From: Mucilaginibacter sp. | GTDB taxonomy: Bacteria > Bacteroidota > Bacteroidia > Sphingobacteriales > Sphingobacteriaceae | Reading direction: 5' to 3' | Assembly: GCA_031292485.1 (NCBI GenBank) | Contig: JARLHA010000037.1 | Location: 62,001-126,000, forward strand | Length of the DNA: 64,000 nt | Shown here: one piece after another, positions 1-8,890 of the stretch | How positions within the stretch are numbered: position 1 is the first letter of the stretch | Layout: each line of letters begins with the position of its first letter | Program-made: the position numbers and the translations under genes | Notes under the pieces: model-generated | The model's database searches: none | Seen by the model: the letters and a program-made list of their open reading frames with translations, nothing else | Told to the model about the DNA's origin: nothing

Positions 1-114
1 AGCCAGGTATTATACAGTGAATATAAAGAATGGTTGTTAAATTCTGGTTTCGACTTAATAAAAGAGGATTTGCCATGGGGCTTCACCGGAAACGCCCTGT
101 TCGTAAAAAAATGA
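1..114 (+). CDS. 3' end of a CDS cut by the window edge (possible methyltransferase tail)
   Basis: Frame 1 is open from the first base to a TGA at 112-114 and encodes 37 residues ending in NALFVKK. The tail (SGFDLIKEDLPWG...) resembles the last strands of class I SAM methyltransferases, but too little is present to be sure. It precedes the glycosyltransferase run on the same strand, so it probably belongs to the same glycan operon. The 138 bases to the next gene show no convincing coding sequence. Confidence 0.5.
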   Translation, partial: SQVLYSEYKEWLLNSGFDLIKEDLPWGFTGNALFVKK

Positions 115-252
115 TATTAGATCAAAAAAATGTCCCACTATGTGGCCGTCAAAATATGTGCCGCCAGCCATATAACAAAAAGATGAATTGTCTATTGTCA
201 AGCGAAAATTTGATGTTATTAGATACATTATCAAAACAAGGCCAGTATTAGA

Positions 253-1203
253 ATGGAAGTTATTAAATTAACAACGCCCTGGAGGCACCCCTTTTTAAAA
301 GATCAACTAAATCCGCAAATTGTTGATTATAAGTTTGAAATAGATAATGATTGCAATGTTTGCGACTATTGGATAATATGGGGCGATTTACCCTTTGAGC
401 ATGAACAACTATCCGTTAAATGCCCCAAATCAAACATTATATACATGACGGATGAAGCACACGAAAATAAAGTATTTAACCAAAAATTTCTTGACCAATT
501 TAACTATGTGATAACCTGCCGGGATGATCTCACGCATAAAAACCTCATTCGTACACACGAAATAAATCATTGGCATTTAAAAAAAACATTCTCCGATGTC
601 TTTAATAAAAGCAGGATCGTCAAAACTAATTTGTTATCTATAGTTTGTTCGGATTTGACCATTTTAAACGGACACAAAAAAAGATTTGCATTTGTTAATA
701 AAATGATCGGCCATTTTAAAGACAGGATTGATGTATTTGGCCGGGGTTTCAACCCTATTGATGATAAATGGGACGCGCTGGCGCCTTATAAATATTCAAT
801 TGCTATTGAAAATTCGGCGGTCCCCGGGTATTTTACTGAAAAAATATCAGAGTGTTATTTATCACACACTTTACCAATTTATTATGGCGCACCTGATATC
901 GGAACGTATTTTGCCCCGTCGTCTATATTGACAATCGATATTGACGATTACAAGTCCGGTATAATACTAATTGAAAAGCTTTTGGAGGACGACCCCTACG
1001 AGAGTTTACAGGATATACTTATCGGGCAAAAATTATTGTATTTAAATAAATATCATTTGTTTCCTTCCCTTTGTAATGTTTTAGATAGCCTACCTAAACA
1101 ACATGGGAGTTCGAAATATCATACAGTAAACGGACACGAAACTTATTACAACAATTATAAGTTGCGAAAATATTACAAAGCCGTCAAACGCATTATTAAT
1201 TGA
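253..1203 (+). CDS. GT10 family alpha-1,3-fucosyltransferase-like glycosyltransferase
   Basis: This 316-residue protein carries the GT10 donor-binding signature in its C-terminal half: YSIAIENS around residues 181-188, followed by GYFTEKISECY and a LPIYYGAPDI stretch. In known GT10 enzymes this region binds GDP-fucose, so transfer of fucose or a related deoxysugar to a surface glycan is the likely reaction. No signal peptide or membrane segment is seen, so it should act at the cytoplasmic face. Its stop overlaps the TTG start of the next gene. The gene is visibly AT-rich compared with those after 4.2 kb, which may reflect separate acquisition. Acceptor and linkage cannot be told from sequence. 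Confidence 0.82.
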   Translation: MEVIKLTTPWRHPFLKDQLNPQIVDYKFEIDNDCNVCDYWIIWGDLPFEHEQLSVKCPKSNIIYMTDEAHENKVFNQKFLDQFNYVITCRDDLTHKNLIRTHEINHWHLKKTFSDVFNKSRIVKTNLLSIVCSDLTILNGHKKRFAFVNKMIGHFKDRIDVFGRGFNPIDDKWDALAPYKYSIAIENSAVPGYFTEKISECYLSHTLPIYYGAPDIGTYFAPSSILTIDIDDYKSGIILIEKLLEDDPYESLQDILIGQKLLYLNKYHLFPSLCNVLDSLPKQHGSSKYHTVNGHETYYNNYKLRKYYKAVKRIIN

Positions 1204-2210
1204 AGGGTATCTCAGTAATTGTTTGTTGCTACAATAGCGCCCTGCGTTTACCGGAAACGCTAAAGCATTTGGCCCTGCAAAAAGTGTCTATTGAAATTCC
1301 ATGGGAAATTATAGTTGTAAACAATGCATCAAACGACAATACTGTTCAAATAGCAATTGAAGAATGGAGAAAATATGAAAACAAAAATATTAAATTTAAA
1401 GTAGTAGATGCATGTGTTGCAGGGCTAAGTTTTGCGCGCGAAAAGGGGATAGCAGAATCTGAATATGGCTATTTGATTTTTTGTGACGATGATAATTGGT
1501 TTTTCGAGAATTATATTGAAAACGCATTTAAATTATTAGAAACCTGGCCCGATGCGGGGATAATCGGCGGATATGGTCTTCCTGCGCCTGCAGTTGAACC
1601 GCCGGAATGGTTTAAAAATTATAGTTCATATTATGCTACCGGGAGCCAAAACTTATGCAACGGCATAATTGCGGGTAATAGTCCCGGCGTATACGGCGCA
1701 GGCGCTGTTATCAGAAAGACTGCGCTGCAGCAATTAAAAGAGATAAATTTTGAAACTATAGCTACTGATAGGCGTAATGAAAAATTAAGTTCGGGCGGAG
1801 ATATAGAATTATGCTTTGCCATAAAATTGTTAGGTTACAATGTGTGTTATAGCGACCATTTGAAATTTCATCATTTTATCCCTGAAAACAGGTTATCAAA
1901 AAAATATTTATTAGCACTGGTTTATCAGTTTGGCTATTGCGATATTCTTCATCGCCCCTACTATTGGTTGTTTAATTCATCACTTCCGAAATATAAAAAA
2001 ACATGGTTTTGGGTACTAATGATCAGTTTAAATATATATTTGATCAGCCTGATAAATTTATTTAAACGCGGAAATTCACTGGCGAGGTTTATTCATAGGA
2101 TAAACTTAAGTCATTCAAAAGGCCGTTTAACTGCAATCATAAAATTAAATTGGCGCATACAGAAGTATTATAAGCTGGTCTGCCAGAAATTTAAACAACC
2201 GATTAATTGA
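1200..2210 (+). CDS. Family 2 glycosyltransferase
   Basis: The 336-residue product opens with ISVIVCCYNS, the usual first strand of a GT-A family 2 transferase. It carries an acidic DDDN metal/nucleotide-sugar motif at residues 96-99. A hydrophobic stretch near residues 265-290 could be membrane-associated. The start is TTG at 1200, overlapping the previous stop as TTGA. No in-frame ATG precedes the conserved first strand, so the TTG is the best start. The role is sugar transfer in assembly of the glycan made by this operon. Donor and acceptor are unknown. Confidence 0.85.
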   Translation: MKGISVIVCCYNSALRLPETLKHLALQKVSIEIPWEIIVVNNASNDNTVQIAIEEWRKYENKNIKFKVVDACVAGLSFAREKGIAESEYGYLIFCDDDNWFFENYIENAFKLLETWPDAGIIGGYGLPAPAVEPPEWFKNYSSYYATGSQNLCNGIIAGNSPGVYGAGAVIRKTALQQLKEINFETIATDRRNEKLSSGGDIELCFAIKLLGYNVCYSDHLKFHHFIPENRLSKKYLLALVYQFGYCDILHRPYYWLFNSSLPKYKKTWFWVLMISLNIYLISLINLFKRGNSLARFIHRINLSHSKGRLTAIIKLNWRIQKYYKLVCQKFKQPIN

Positions 2211-3172
2211 ATAAAGCTATCCTTACCATTGCTACGGGCAAAAAATTATATATAGACCTTGCCAGCAATTTAGCAAGGTCATTTTATTTTTGGAATCCAA
2301 ATTCGGCGGTCACATTCCAAATTGTTACAGATAATCCGGAGTTGCTTCCGAACGATATTAAGGAAAAATCAAAGATAATTATAGTTCAGCCAGGCGAATT
2401 TGGAGAAGGATTTTCAACTAAACTGCAATTAGATAAGCTGGCGGGCGAGGGACAAACTTTGTTTATTGACAGTGACTGCCTGATCTTTGGCAATATTGAC
2501 TTTTTGTTCGACCGTTTTAATAATCATGATGTATCGGTAGTTGGCGCCTATCTCTCAAAAGGTGAATGGTTTGGCGATATTGAGTCGATATGCAGGAAAT
2601 TTAACGTTCCCCATCTGCCTAAATTTAACGGTGGCATATACTATATTGAAAAAGGTGCAAAAGCTAGCGAAGTTTACGCTACAGCGCGCGAACTTGAAAA
2701 ACGATACGACGAGATTGGATTTATAAGATTGAGAAACCGGCCTAACGATGAAGTGTTGATGGCATTAGCTATGCAGTTGCACGGCCAAACACCTATTAAT
2801 GACGATGGAACAATAATGAGCGACCCGCAGGCTTGCCAGGGAGGCTATAAAATTGATATAATAAATGGTAAACGATTGTTAACAAACCCTCCTGCACCCA
2901 GCAATTTACATCAAAGCTGGTATCCATTTCACGAGGTTTCTCCTGTAATTGTTCATTTTCTGGGTTATTATACCCAACATTATCCATATTTGCGCGAAGT
3001 TTACAGGCTGAAAAAAGCAATTAACAATACTTTGAGTAATATTGATAACTTAAAAAGTTTGATAATTATTGAGTATCCATTGCGCTTTAAAAATTGCTTT
3101 AAAAATTCGTTGCGGCCTCTATATCATCTTCTATTTGGCGCCAGGATGGTGAAAAAGTCCGAACGGTTGTAA
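2207..3172 (+). CDS. Nucleotide-diphospho-sugar (GT8-like) transferase
   Basis: The protein is 321 residues. FIDSDCLIFGNID around residues 86-98 supplies a DxD motif (D88, D90), and a KFNGGIYYIEKG segment lies in the middle. Both are typical of GT-A folds near family 8. The start is TTG at 2207, inside the previous stop (TTGA overlap), which implies translational coupling. The gene closes the AT-rich first block of the operon, and an 89-base gap follows before the next glycosyltransferase. Family 8 is the best guess; a DUF-type nucleotide-diphospho-sugar transferase is the alternative. Confidence 0.7.
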   Translation: MNKAILTIATGKKLYIDLASNLARSFYFWNPNSAVTFQIVTDNPELLPNDIKEKSKIIIVQPGEFGEGFSTKLQLDKLAGEGQTLFIDSDCLIFGNIDFLFDRFNNHDVSVVGAYLSKGEWFGDIESICRKFNVPHLPKFNGGIYYIEKGAKASEVYATARELEKRYDEIGFIRLRNRPNDEVLMALAMQLHGQTPINDDGTIMSDPQACQGGYKIDIINGKRLLTNPPAPSNLHQSWYPFHEVSPVIVHFLGYYTQHYPYLREVYRLKKAINNTLSNIDNLKSLIIIEYPLRFKNCFKNSLRPLYHLLFGARMVKKSERL

Positions 3173-3261
3173 AAACATAAAAAGTCTGTTTGTACCTGTA
3201 ATAGGCCCGGGTCTTTTCTCTACGAATAAAAAAGCTCATCATACGTAGTTTTAATTATTGA

Positions 3262-4200
3262 ATGAAAACTGAGGTAGATATTAGCATTATAATTCCCACC
3301 TATAATCGCTTATGGTCGTTACCGCAGGCAATTGAAAGCTGCCTGAATAATAAATGTACTGTTGAGATAATTGTTATCGATGATGGCAGTACCGATGATA
3401 CATTCCAATGGTTGAGCGTACAAAATGACATCGTTGTTTTAAAGCAGCAGCATTGGGGAAAATGCTGGGCGGTAAATAAGGCCTTTGCCAGGGCAAGGGG
3501 TAAATACATCAGGTTTTTAGATTCTGATGACCGCATGGTTCATGGCGCCAACGACGAGCAGTTCCAGTTGGCGGAAACTAATTTAAGTGATATAGTGGTT
3601 AGTGGGTATATTTTAACAGACGAAAATAACCAAACATTAAAGCGACAACTCTGGACTGAGTGCGATGACTTTATTGCACAACAGTTGGGGGAATGTGACA
3701 GTTCACACTATTCGGCCTATTTATTCAGGAAATCTTTTATAAAGGAAATACCACACCGCCCTGATTACGCTTTTCGCGATGACAGGCTGTTTGTACTCGA
3801 AGCGGCATTAAAACATCCAAATATTACTATCCACCCCGGGTACGGATTATTACATACCAGCCACGAAAAATCAAAATTACAGAAAAGCCACGGGATACAG
3901 CAAGTGGCACAAAATTTTCAGCACCTCAATATATACAAAAATATACTGGCCCAGTTAAGGCAAAATGACCAACTTACCGCACGAAGAATAAAAGCTTCGG
4001 TAAAAATTTTGTGGCCATTGTGCCATTGGATAGCCAAAAATGATATTAACGATGCTGTAAACTTATTGAACTGGATTATAGAACTGGACCCTGACTTCAG
4101 GATACCTGAAAAAGGCCTGGTAGGTGCATTATATCAAATACTTGGATTTAAGTTAACCGAGCAAATTCTAAGTATTCGTCGTGCGGTAAAATATGGATAA
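3262..4200 (+). CDS. Family 2 glycosyltransferase
   Basis: This 312-residue GT-A protein begins with ISIIIPTYNR (residues 7-16). It has the nucleotide-binding IDDGSTDD at 39-46 and the metal motif FLDSDD near 85-90. The last 100 residues are less typical and probably bind acceptor. An ATG start follows an 89-base AT-rich spacer, one of the few real gaps in the operon. From here to about 18.7 kb almost all genes overlap or nearly touch, so this spacer may hold an internal promoter, although no clear TAnnTTTG box is seen. Confidence 0.85.
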   Translation: MKTEVDISIIIPTYNRLWSLPQAIESCLNNKCTVEIIVIDDGSTDDTFQWLSVQNDIVVLKQQHWGKCWAVNKAFARARGKYIRFLDSDDRMVHGANDEQFQLAETNLSDIVVSGYILTDENNQTLKRQLWTECDDFIAQQLGECDSSHYSAYLFRKSFIKEIPHRPDYAFRDDRLFVLEAALKHPNITIHPGYGLLHTSHEKSKLQKSHGIQQVAQNFQHLNIYKNILAQLRQNDQLTARRIKASVKILWPLCHWIAKNDINDAVNLLNWIIELDPDFRIPEKGLVGALYQILGFKLTEQILSIRRAVKYG

Positions 4201-5188
4201 ACTTATAAAACCCATCAACATATTTTACAGCGAACCCGACCCGGACAGGTGGTTTAAATATGACCGTTACCCCCGCCGGCTGATAAGGAGATTGGTTAGA
4301 GGCAAACAAAAGCCCGGCGGCGTGGCAACCATCGCTATCAATCTTTTAAAAGGATTCGATAGGATCGGCTATCCGTACCGCTATAACGATTATGGCTACA
4401 TCCGCAAACATCCCGGAGAAATAGCCTGCATTATTGGCAAGCCGCACCTGTTGTTTGAAAAGAAATGGAAAAACCCGATTATCCTTGGTGCAGGGATCTA
4501 CTCGCACCCGATAGAATGCGCTGATCTGTTTGAACAATACCCAAACGTTAAACGTGTGCTGGTGCCCGGCGAGTGGATGTGCGAGATGTTTATGCCGTCC
4601 TATGGGAGTAAGGTGCTTTCGTGGCCGGTTGGCATTGATACGGAGCAATGGAAGCCTTATGACAGTGTTAAGACCTTCGACTTTTTGATCTACTATAAAA
4701 TCAGGTGGCAGCATGACCAGATGGACACGGAATTAGTGTCCCCGATCACCAAAGTGCTTGATGAACAAAAACTCAGCTATCGTTTTATAAAATACGGGCA
4801 GTACACGCTTGATGAGTTAACGGAAAAACTCAAAGCGTCAAAAGCGGTAATTTTTCTTTGTGAGCATGAGACCCAGGGGCTGGCTTACCAGCAGATATTG
4901 GCTACCAATACGCCCATTTTAGCCTGGGACAGGGGCGGCATTTGGCAAGACCCGCATTATTATCCCGACAGGGTAAAATATCAGCCGGTAAGTTCGGTGC
5001 CTTATTGGGACGGGCGTTGTGGAATTAAATTTACTGACGCGGCTAATTTTAAACCTCAGTTAAAAATATTTTTAAGCAAATTAGATGATTTTAAACCGAG
5101 GAATTATATCCTTGAAAATCTCACCCTGGAAATTTGCGCGGAGAAATACCTGAAGATATTCAGGGAAGTGGAGAATGAGTTAGCATGA
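4193..5188 (+). CDS. GT-B fold glycosyltransferase, family unassigned
   Basis: The product is 331 residues. Features consistent with a GT-B retaining transferase are VLVPGEWMCEMF, the fixed-looking VLSWPVGIDTEQW, and a late EHETQGLAYQQILATNTPILAW segment that resembles the glutamate-rich donor-binding helix. I cannot place it in a numbered family. The ATG lies 8 bases inside the previous gene, in the motif ATGGATAA, an arrangement that recurs at 11947. It is a cytoplasmic enzyme of the glycan operon by context. Confidence 0.65.
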   Translation: MDKLIKPINIFYSEPDPDRWFKYDRYPRRLIRRLVRGKQKPGGVATIAINLLKGFDRIGYPYRYNDYGYIRKHPGEIACIIGKPHLLFEKKWKNPIILGAGIYSHPIECADLFEQYPNVKRVLVPGEWMCEMFMPSYGSKVLSWPVGIDTEQWKPYDSVKTFDFLIYYKIRWQHDQMDTELVSPITKVLDEQKLSYRFIKYGQYTLDELTEKLKASKAVIFLCEHETQGLAYQQILATNTPILAWDRGGIWQDPHYYPDRVKYQPVSSVPYWDGRCGIKFTDAANFKPQLKIFLSKLDDFKPRNYILENLTLEICAEKYLKIFREVENELA

Positions 5189-6210
5189 GGATATTACTGA
5201 TCATGGACCCCGGGATACCCGTGCCGCCAACATTATATGGAGGCCACGAAAGGTTGGTGTATTTGTTCGCCGAAGAATACCAAAAACTGGGCCATGAAGT
5301 AACGCTGCTAGCCGGCCCGGAATCACATTGCAGCGGCAAAACAGTCACCTTCGGCACGAATGATTTGGCCCGGTCAAAACAGGTACGATTCGGAGAAGCC
5401 CGGTTTGTTTGGAAATTCCTCCGTGAAAACCGCCACAAATTCGACCTGGTCCACAACTTTGGCCGCCTGATTTATTTGCTGCCCATTTTAAATAATCCGG
5501 TAAAAAAGATAATGAGTTATGGCAGACCGGTAGCCCGGGGTGGGATAAAAATTGTAACCAGCCTGCCGAACCGCAATTTAATATTTACCGCCTGCAGCAA
5601 TAACTGCGCAGCCACCGGCAATATAAAAGGCCATTGGGAAACGGTTTATAACGCTATTGATTTTTCGCAATATAAACTGATTACTAAAGTTACTGAAGAT
5701 GCACCTTTAATGTTTTTGGGCCGGTTAGACAGGATAAAAGGTGCGCATACTGCTATACAGGTTGCTAAGGCAACAAATAACCAGTTGATTATAGCGGGGA
5801 ATATATCGCACACGGAAGAAGATCTGGCCTATTTTAAAACGGTTATTGAGCCGCAAATTGATAATAAGCAGATAAAATATGTGGGCCCGTTAAACGACGC
5901 TGAAAAGAATAGCCGGCTGGGCCACGCAAAAGCATTGCTGTTCCCGATTGAATGGGATGAGCCTTTTGGGATGGTGATGATAGAGGCGATGGCTTGCGGT
6001 ACGCCGGTAATCGCCTTTAAAAAAGGTTCCGTACCCGAAGTGGTTGAAAATGGTATTACCGGTTTTATTGTGGATGATGCCGCAGGTATGCAACAAAAAA
6101 TCGCGGAGATGGATACGGTTGACAGAAGCCTTTGCCGCAAAACAGCGATGAAACGGTTTAATGTAAATGTGATCGCCGGCAACTACCTTCAACTGTTTGA
6201 AGGTAAATAA
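5185..6210 (+). CDS. Family 4 glycosyltransferase
   Basis: This 341-residue GT-B protein has the N-terminal YGGHERLV loop and the C-terminal GT4 signature EPFGMVMIEAMACGTPVIAF, with the paired glutamates at residues 259 and 267. VGPLNDAEK and FLGRLDRIKGAH are also typical of family 4. The ATG overlaps the previous stop as ATGA, so the two genes are probably translationally coupled. A retaining transfer from a nucleotide sugar to the growing glycan is expected. The specific sugar is unknown. Confidence 0.85.
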   Translation: MRILLIMDPGIPVPPTLYGGHERLVYLFAEEYQKLGHEVTLLAGPESHCSGKTVTFGTNDLARSKQVRFGEARFVWKFLRENRHKFDLVHNFGRLIYLLPILNNPVKKIMSYGRPVARGGIKIVTSLPNRNLIFTACSNNCAATGNIKGHWETVYNAIDFSQYKLITKVTEDAPLMFLGRLDRIKGAHTAIQVAKATNNQLIIAGNISHTEEDLAYFKTVIEPQIDNKQIKYVGPLNDAEKNSRLGHAKALLFPIEWDEPFGMVMIEAMACGTPVIAFKKGSVPEVVENGITGFIVDDAAGMQQKIAEMDTVDRSLCRKTAMKRFNVNVIAGNYLQLFEGK

Positions 6211-6223
6211 TGCAAAATAAAAG

Positions 6224-6610
6224 ATGAGAGCAATATACTGGTTATTGGATTGGCTGTTGGAGGATGACCTGGGGCAGCTGACCGGGTATCATCTTTTATA
6301 TGATTGTATCACATCTATTTTTCTTTTTTGTTTGATCAATTTCTCCATGCAGGTTTTAATAAAAGCAGAATTAAAAGTTAATCCCGATCCCATTGATGGA
6401 TTTAAATTCAGGCTGGGGGCCACCAGGGTGGTTATTTTTGCATTCGCCATCTGGATCGGCTACCGCCTCGTAAAATTAGTATTGATGAGTTCCATAGCAT
6501 CAGATAATGACCGGTTGTATCACGGGTGGCATTATGGTATTTTGTTATCGCTGATCGTGGGCATCCCGGTAATACTGTATAACCTGCTTAACTATCGAAA
6601 GGCGGGATAA
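6224..6610 (+). CDS. Small polytopic membrane protein of the glycan operon
   Basis: The 128-residue product has about three hydrophobic segments (roughly residues 25-45, 65-85 and 103-122) and no recognised catalytic motif. It sits 13 bases after a GT4 gene and 20 bases before the next, so it is surely part of the operon. A small integral membrane protein inside a cluster that also encodes an exosortase could be an accessory of export or processing, but that is a guess from location. It does not end in a PEP-CTERM-like sorting signal. Confidence 0.6.
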   Translation: MRAIYWLLDWLLEDDLGQLTGYHLLYDCITSIFLFCLINFSMQVLIKAELKVNPDPIDGFKFRLGATRVVIFAFAIWIGYRLVKLVLMSSIASDNDRLYHGWHYGILLSLIVGIPVILYNLLNYRKAG

Positions 6611-6630
6611 TTGAACTTACCTGAACTTTA

Positions 6631-7851
6631 TTGGCACCACATAAAAAAATAGTTTTAATTTCATCGGGCCAGCCTTCGCTCAACCCCCGTTTGGTTAAAG
6701 AGGCTGATGCATTAACTGATGCGGGGTATGATGTAACCCTATTATATGCTTATTGGAACGATTGGGGTACGCAACACGACCAGGAATTATTCGCCGGGAG
6801 GAGCTGGAAAGCGATTCGCCTGGGAGGCGACCCCGAACAAAAGCGTTTTTTATGGTTTTTAAGCCGCTCAATTCACCGTTTCAGCCGGTTAATCACTCAA
6901 AAAACAGGTGACTATAAATCGTTCGCGGATTATGCTATTTCAAGAAGTAGCTATTTTTTAAAGAAAGGGGCCAAAAAGCATAAGGCCGACCTGTACATTG
7001 CCCACAATTTAGGTGCATTACCCGCAGCTGCCCATGCGGCTGCACTAAACAAAAAGCCTTATGGCTTTGACGCGGAGGATTTTCACCGGCAGGAAATTGA
7101 CGATAACATTGATTCATTCCACTATAAAATTTGCACTTATCTGGAAGATAAATATCTCCCGGAAGCAAATTACATTACGGCGTCAAGCCCGCTGATTGCC
7201 GATCAGTATGCCGCTTTGTACAAGCGGACTGTAAGCCCTATCCTGAATGTATTTCCCCGAACTACCGGTATTTCTATCGTCAAAAATGAAAAAGAGTCTT
7301 TAAAACTTTTTTGGTTTTCGCAAACTATCGGAACAGGCCGCGGGCTTGAACTGGTGATACAGGCTATCGGCCAGTCGCGCGTTAACTGCGAACTGCATTT
7401 ATTGGGCAAACCGGTGGAGGGCTATAAACAAAGCCTTTCGCAGCTGGCCCGGGATGCCGGCATCGCCAATGATCACCTTTATTTCTACGAACCTGTGAAG
7501 GCAAGCCAGCTTTTCAGCATCGCTTCGCAATTTGACATTGGGCTGGCCTCCGAAACAGATTCGTGTCTTAACAGGGATATATCGTTAACCAACAAGATCT
7601 TTACCTATATCCAATGCGGGCTGGCTGTGGCGGCAAGCAATACCAAAGCACAACGTTGTTTGCTTGAACAATACGCGCCAATAGGTGATGTATATAGCAA
7701 TGCGGCCGACTTGTCGGCCATTCTGAATAAATACCATAAAAACAGGGAACTGTTATATCAAACCAAAACAGCAGCCTGGCAAACAGGGCAAACCGAATTG
7801 AACTGGGAAATGGAAAGTGAGAAATTTTTAAAAGTGATAGGCAATGTTTGA
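6631..7851 (+). CDS. Glycosyltransferase, GT4-like
   Basis: This 406-residue GT-B protein begins with KKIVLISSGQPSLNPRLVKEADAL, a typical first Rossmann strand and loop of family 4. Later segments such as FYEPVKASQLFSIASQFDIGLASE and the KIFTYIQCGLAV helix fit the donor-binding domain. The usual EPFG..EA signature is replaced by a looser version, so the family call is tentative. The start is TTG at 6631. An earlier TTG at 6611 is out of frame. The next gene overlaps its end by 8 bases. Confidence 0.75.
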   Translation: MAPHKKIVLISSGQPSLNPRLVKEADALTDAGYDVTLLYAYWNDWGTQHDQELFAGRSWKAIRLGGDPEQKRFLWFLSRSIHRFSRLITQKTGDYKSFADYAISRSSYFLKKGAKKHKADLYIAHNLGALPAAAHAAALNKKPYGFDAEDFHRQEIDDNIDSFHYKICTYLEDKYLPEANYITASSPLIADQYAALYKRTVSPILNVFPRTTGISIVKNEKESLKLFWFSQTIGTGRGLELVIQAIGQSRVNCELHLLGKPVEGYKQSLSQLARDAGIANDHLYFYEPVKASQLFSIASQFDIGLASETDSCLNRDISLTNKIFTYIQCGLAVAASNTKAQRCLLEQYAPIGDVYSNAADLSAILNKYHKNRELLYQTKTAAWQTGQTELNWEMESEKFLKVIGNV

Positions 7852-8890
7852 AGCGGCACCCCAGGCGATGCTGACTAACACAAAAACCAAATGGTTTTAT
7901 GGGGTTGACAGTATCAGGTTTATTTTGGCATTTATCGTAATGCTTTCACATTTTGATAATGTTTACGCCATGGCGCTCAAACGTTCAGCGCACTCCATTT
8001 TCAGGGATGCAGGTTATTTTTTAGCCAACGCGTTTGACGGCACCTCGGCAGTTATTGCTTTTTTTATCATATCTGGTTTTGTGATCCATTATCCCAATAA
8101 AAATGGCATCCCCAATTTAACAGAATTCTGGATCAGGCGTTTGCTGCGGATTTCGATCCCGCTGGCCGTAATCCTTATCATTGGCACACAATTTAACCAC
8201 CCTGAGAGTGCCGTGGTATGGAGTTTATTTTGTGAGCTGATCTATTACGGTTTGTACCCTTTTATGGCGAAGATCAAACTGAGCTGGAAAAACAAATTCC
8301 TGATCTCCTATGCCATCGCCGCATTGGTGATCGGTACACTTTGTTTGCATGAGGTGATGGCTTTTGTTAAACAAACCAATACCAATTACCATGGCAATTA
8401 CTGGCAGCTGGGCGGCTGGTTAACCTGGATAGTCGGTTTGCCCTGCTGGTTGTTGGGCGTGTTGATAGCAGAACATATCGATGATTTAAAAAAAACAACC
8501 TTTAAATCGGTAATGATTTACCGGGTAATTGTTTTTCTGATCAGCTGTTTTTGCTGCATCGGGAAATTCCACCTTCATCTCAGTTATATTCTTTCGATGA
8601 ATATTTTCGCGCTGCTGATCTATAAATGGCTGCAAACGGAGATCGTTTATTTTAAAACACATCCTTCCAATAAAACGCTCGAAAAAATGGGTAAGTTTTC
8701 TTATTCGCTTTATCTGTGCCATCCTTTGCTGTACGTAATCCTGAGGTTGTTTTTGGTTAATAATACTTTTACCTACCCGCTATTTCTGTTGCTTGCGGTT
8801 GCCATATCCTATGGCTTTTATTTAGTAGTAGAAAGACCAGGGCACCAGTTGGCCCGCAAGATCAATAGTAAATATAATACGACTGCTTAA
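7844..8890 (+). CDS. Acyltransferase family 3 (OafA/YrhL-like) membrane protein
   Basis: The 348-residue protein has about ten hydrophobic segments and the family 3 hallmarks: a first-helix GVDSIRFILAFIVMLSHF with the conserved R and H, FFIISGFVI, and FWIRRLLRI. These enzymes move acyl groups, usually acetyl, onto sugars at the inner membrane, so it likely O-acylates the glycan. ATG at 7844 overlaps the preceding stop. A second ATG at 7868 (MLTNTKTKW) is also possible and lies closer to the conserved start. Confidence 0.85.
   Translation: MFEAAPQAMLTNTKTKWFYGVDSIRFILAFIVMLSHFDNVYAMALKRSAHSIFRDAGYFLANAFDGTSAVIAFFIISGFVIHYPNKNGIPNLTEFWIRRLLRISIPLAVILIIGTQFNHPESAVVWSLFCELIYYGLYPFMAKIKLSWKNKFLISYAIAALVIGTLCLHEVMAFVKQTNTNYHGNYWQLGGWLTWIVGLPCWLLGVLIAEHIDDLKKTTFKSVMIYRVIVFLISCFCCIGKFHLHLSYILSMNIFALLIYKWLQTEIVYFKTHPSNKTLEKMGKFSYSLYLCHPLLYVILRLFLVNNTFTYPLFLLLAVAISYGFYLVVERPGHQLARKINSKYNTTA

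Noticed and set aside
30..251. 73-codon open frame at the window start
   Set aside because: It overlaps the tail of a better gene ending at 114 in another frame, has basic, low-information sequence, and shows no family features.
5829..6192. Overlapping minus-strand frames inside the GT4 gene
   Set aside because: They are antisense shadows of a strongly supported coding region.
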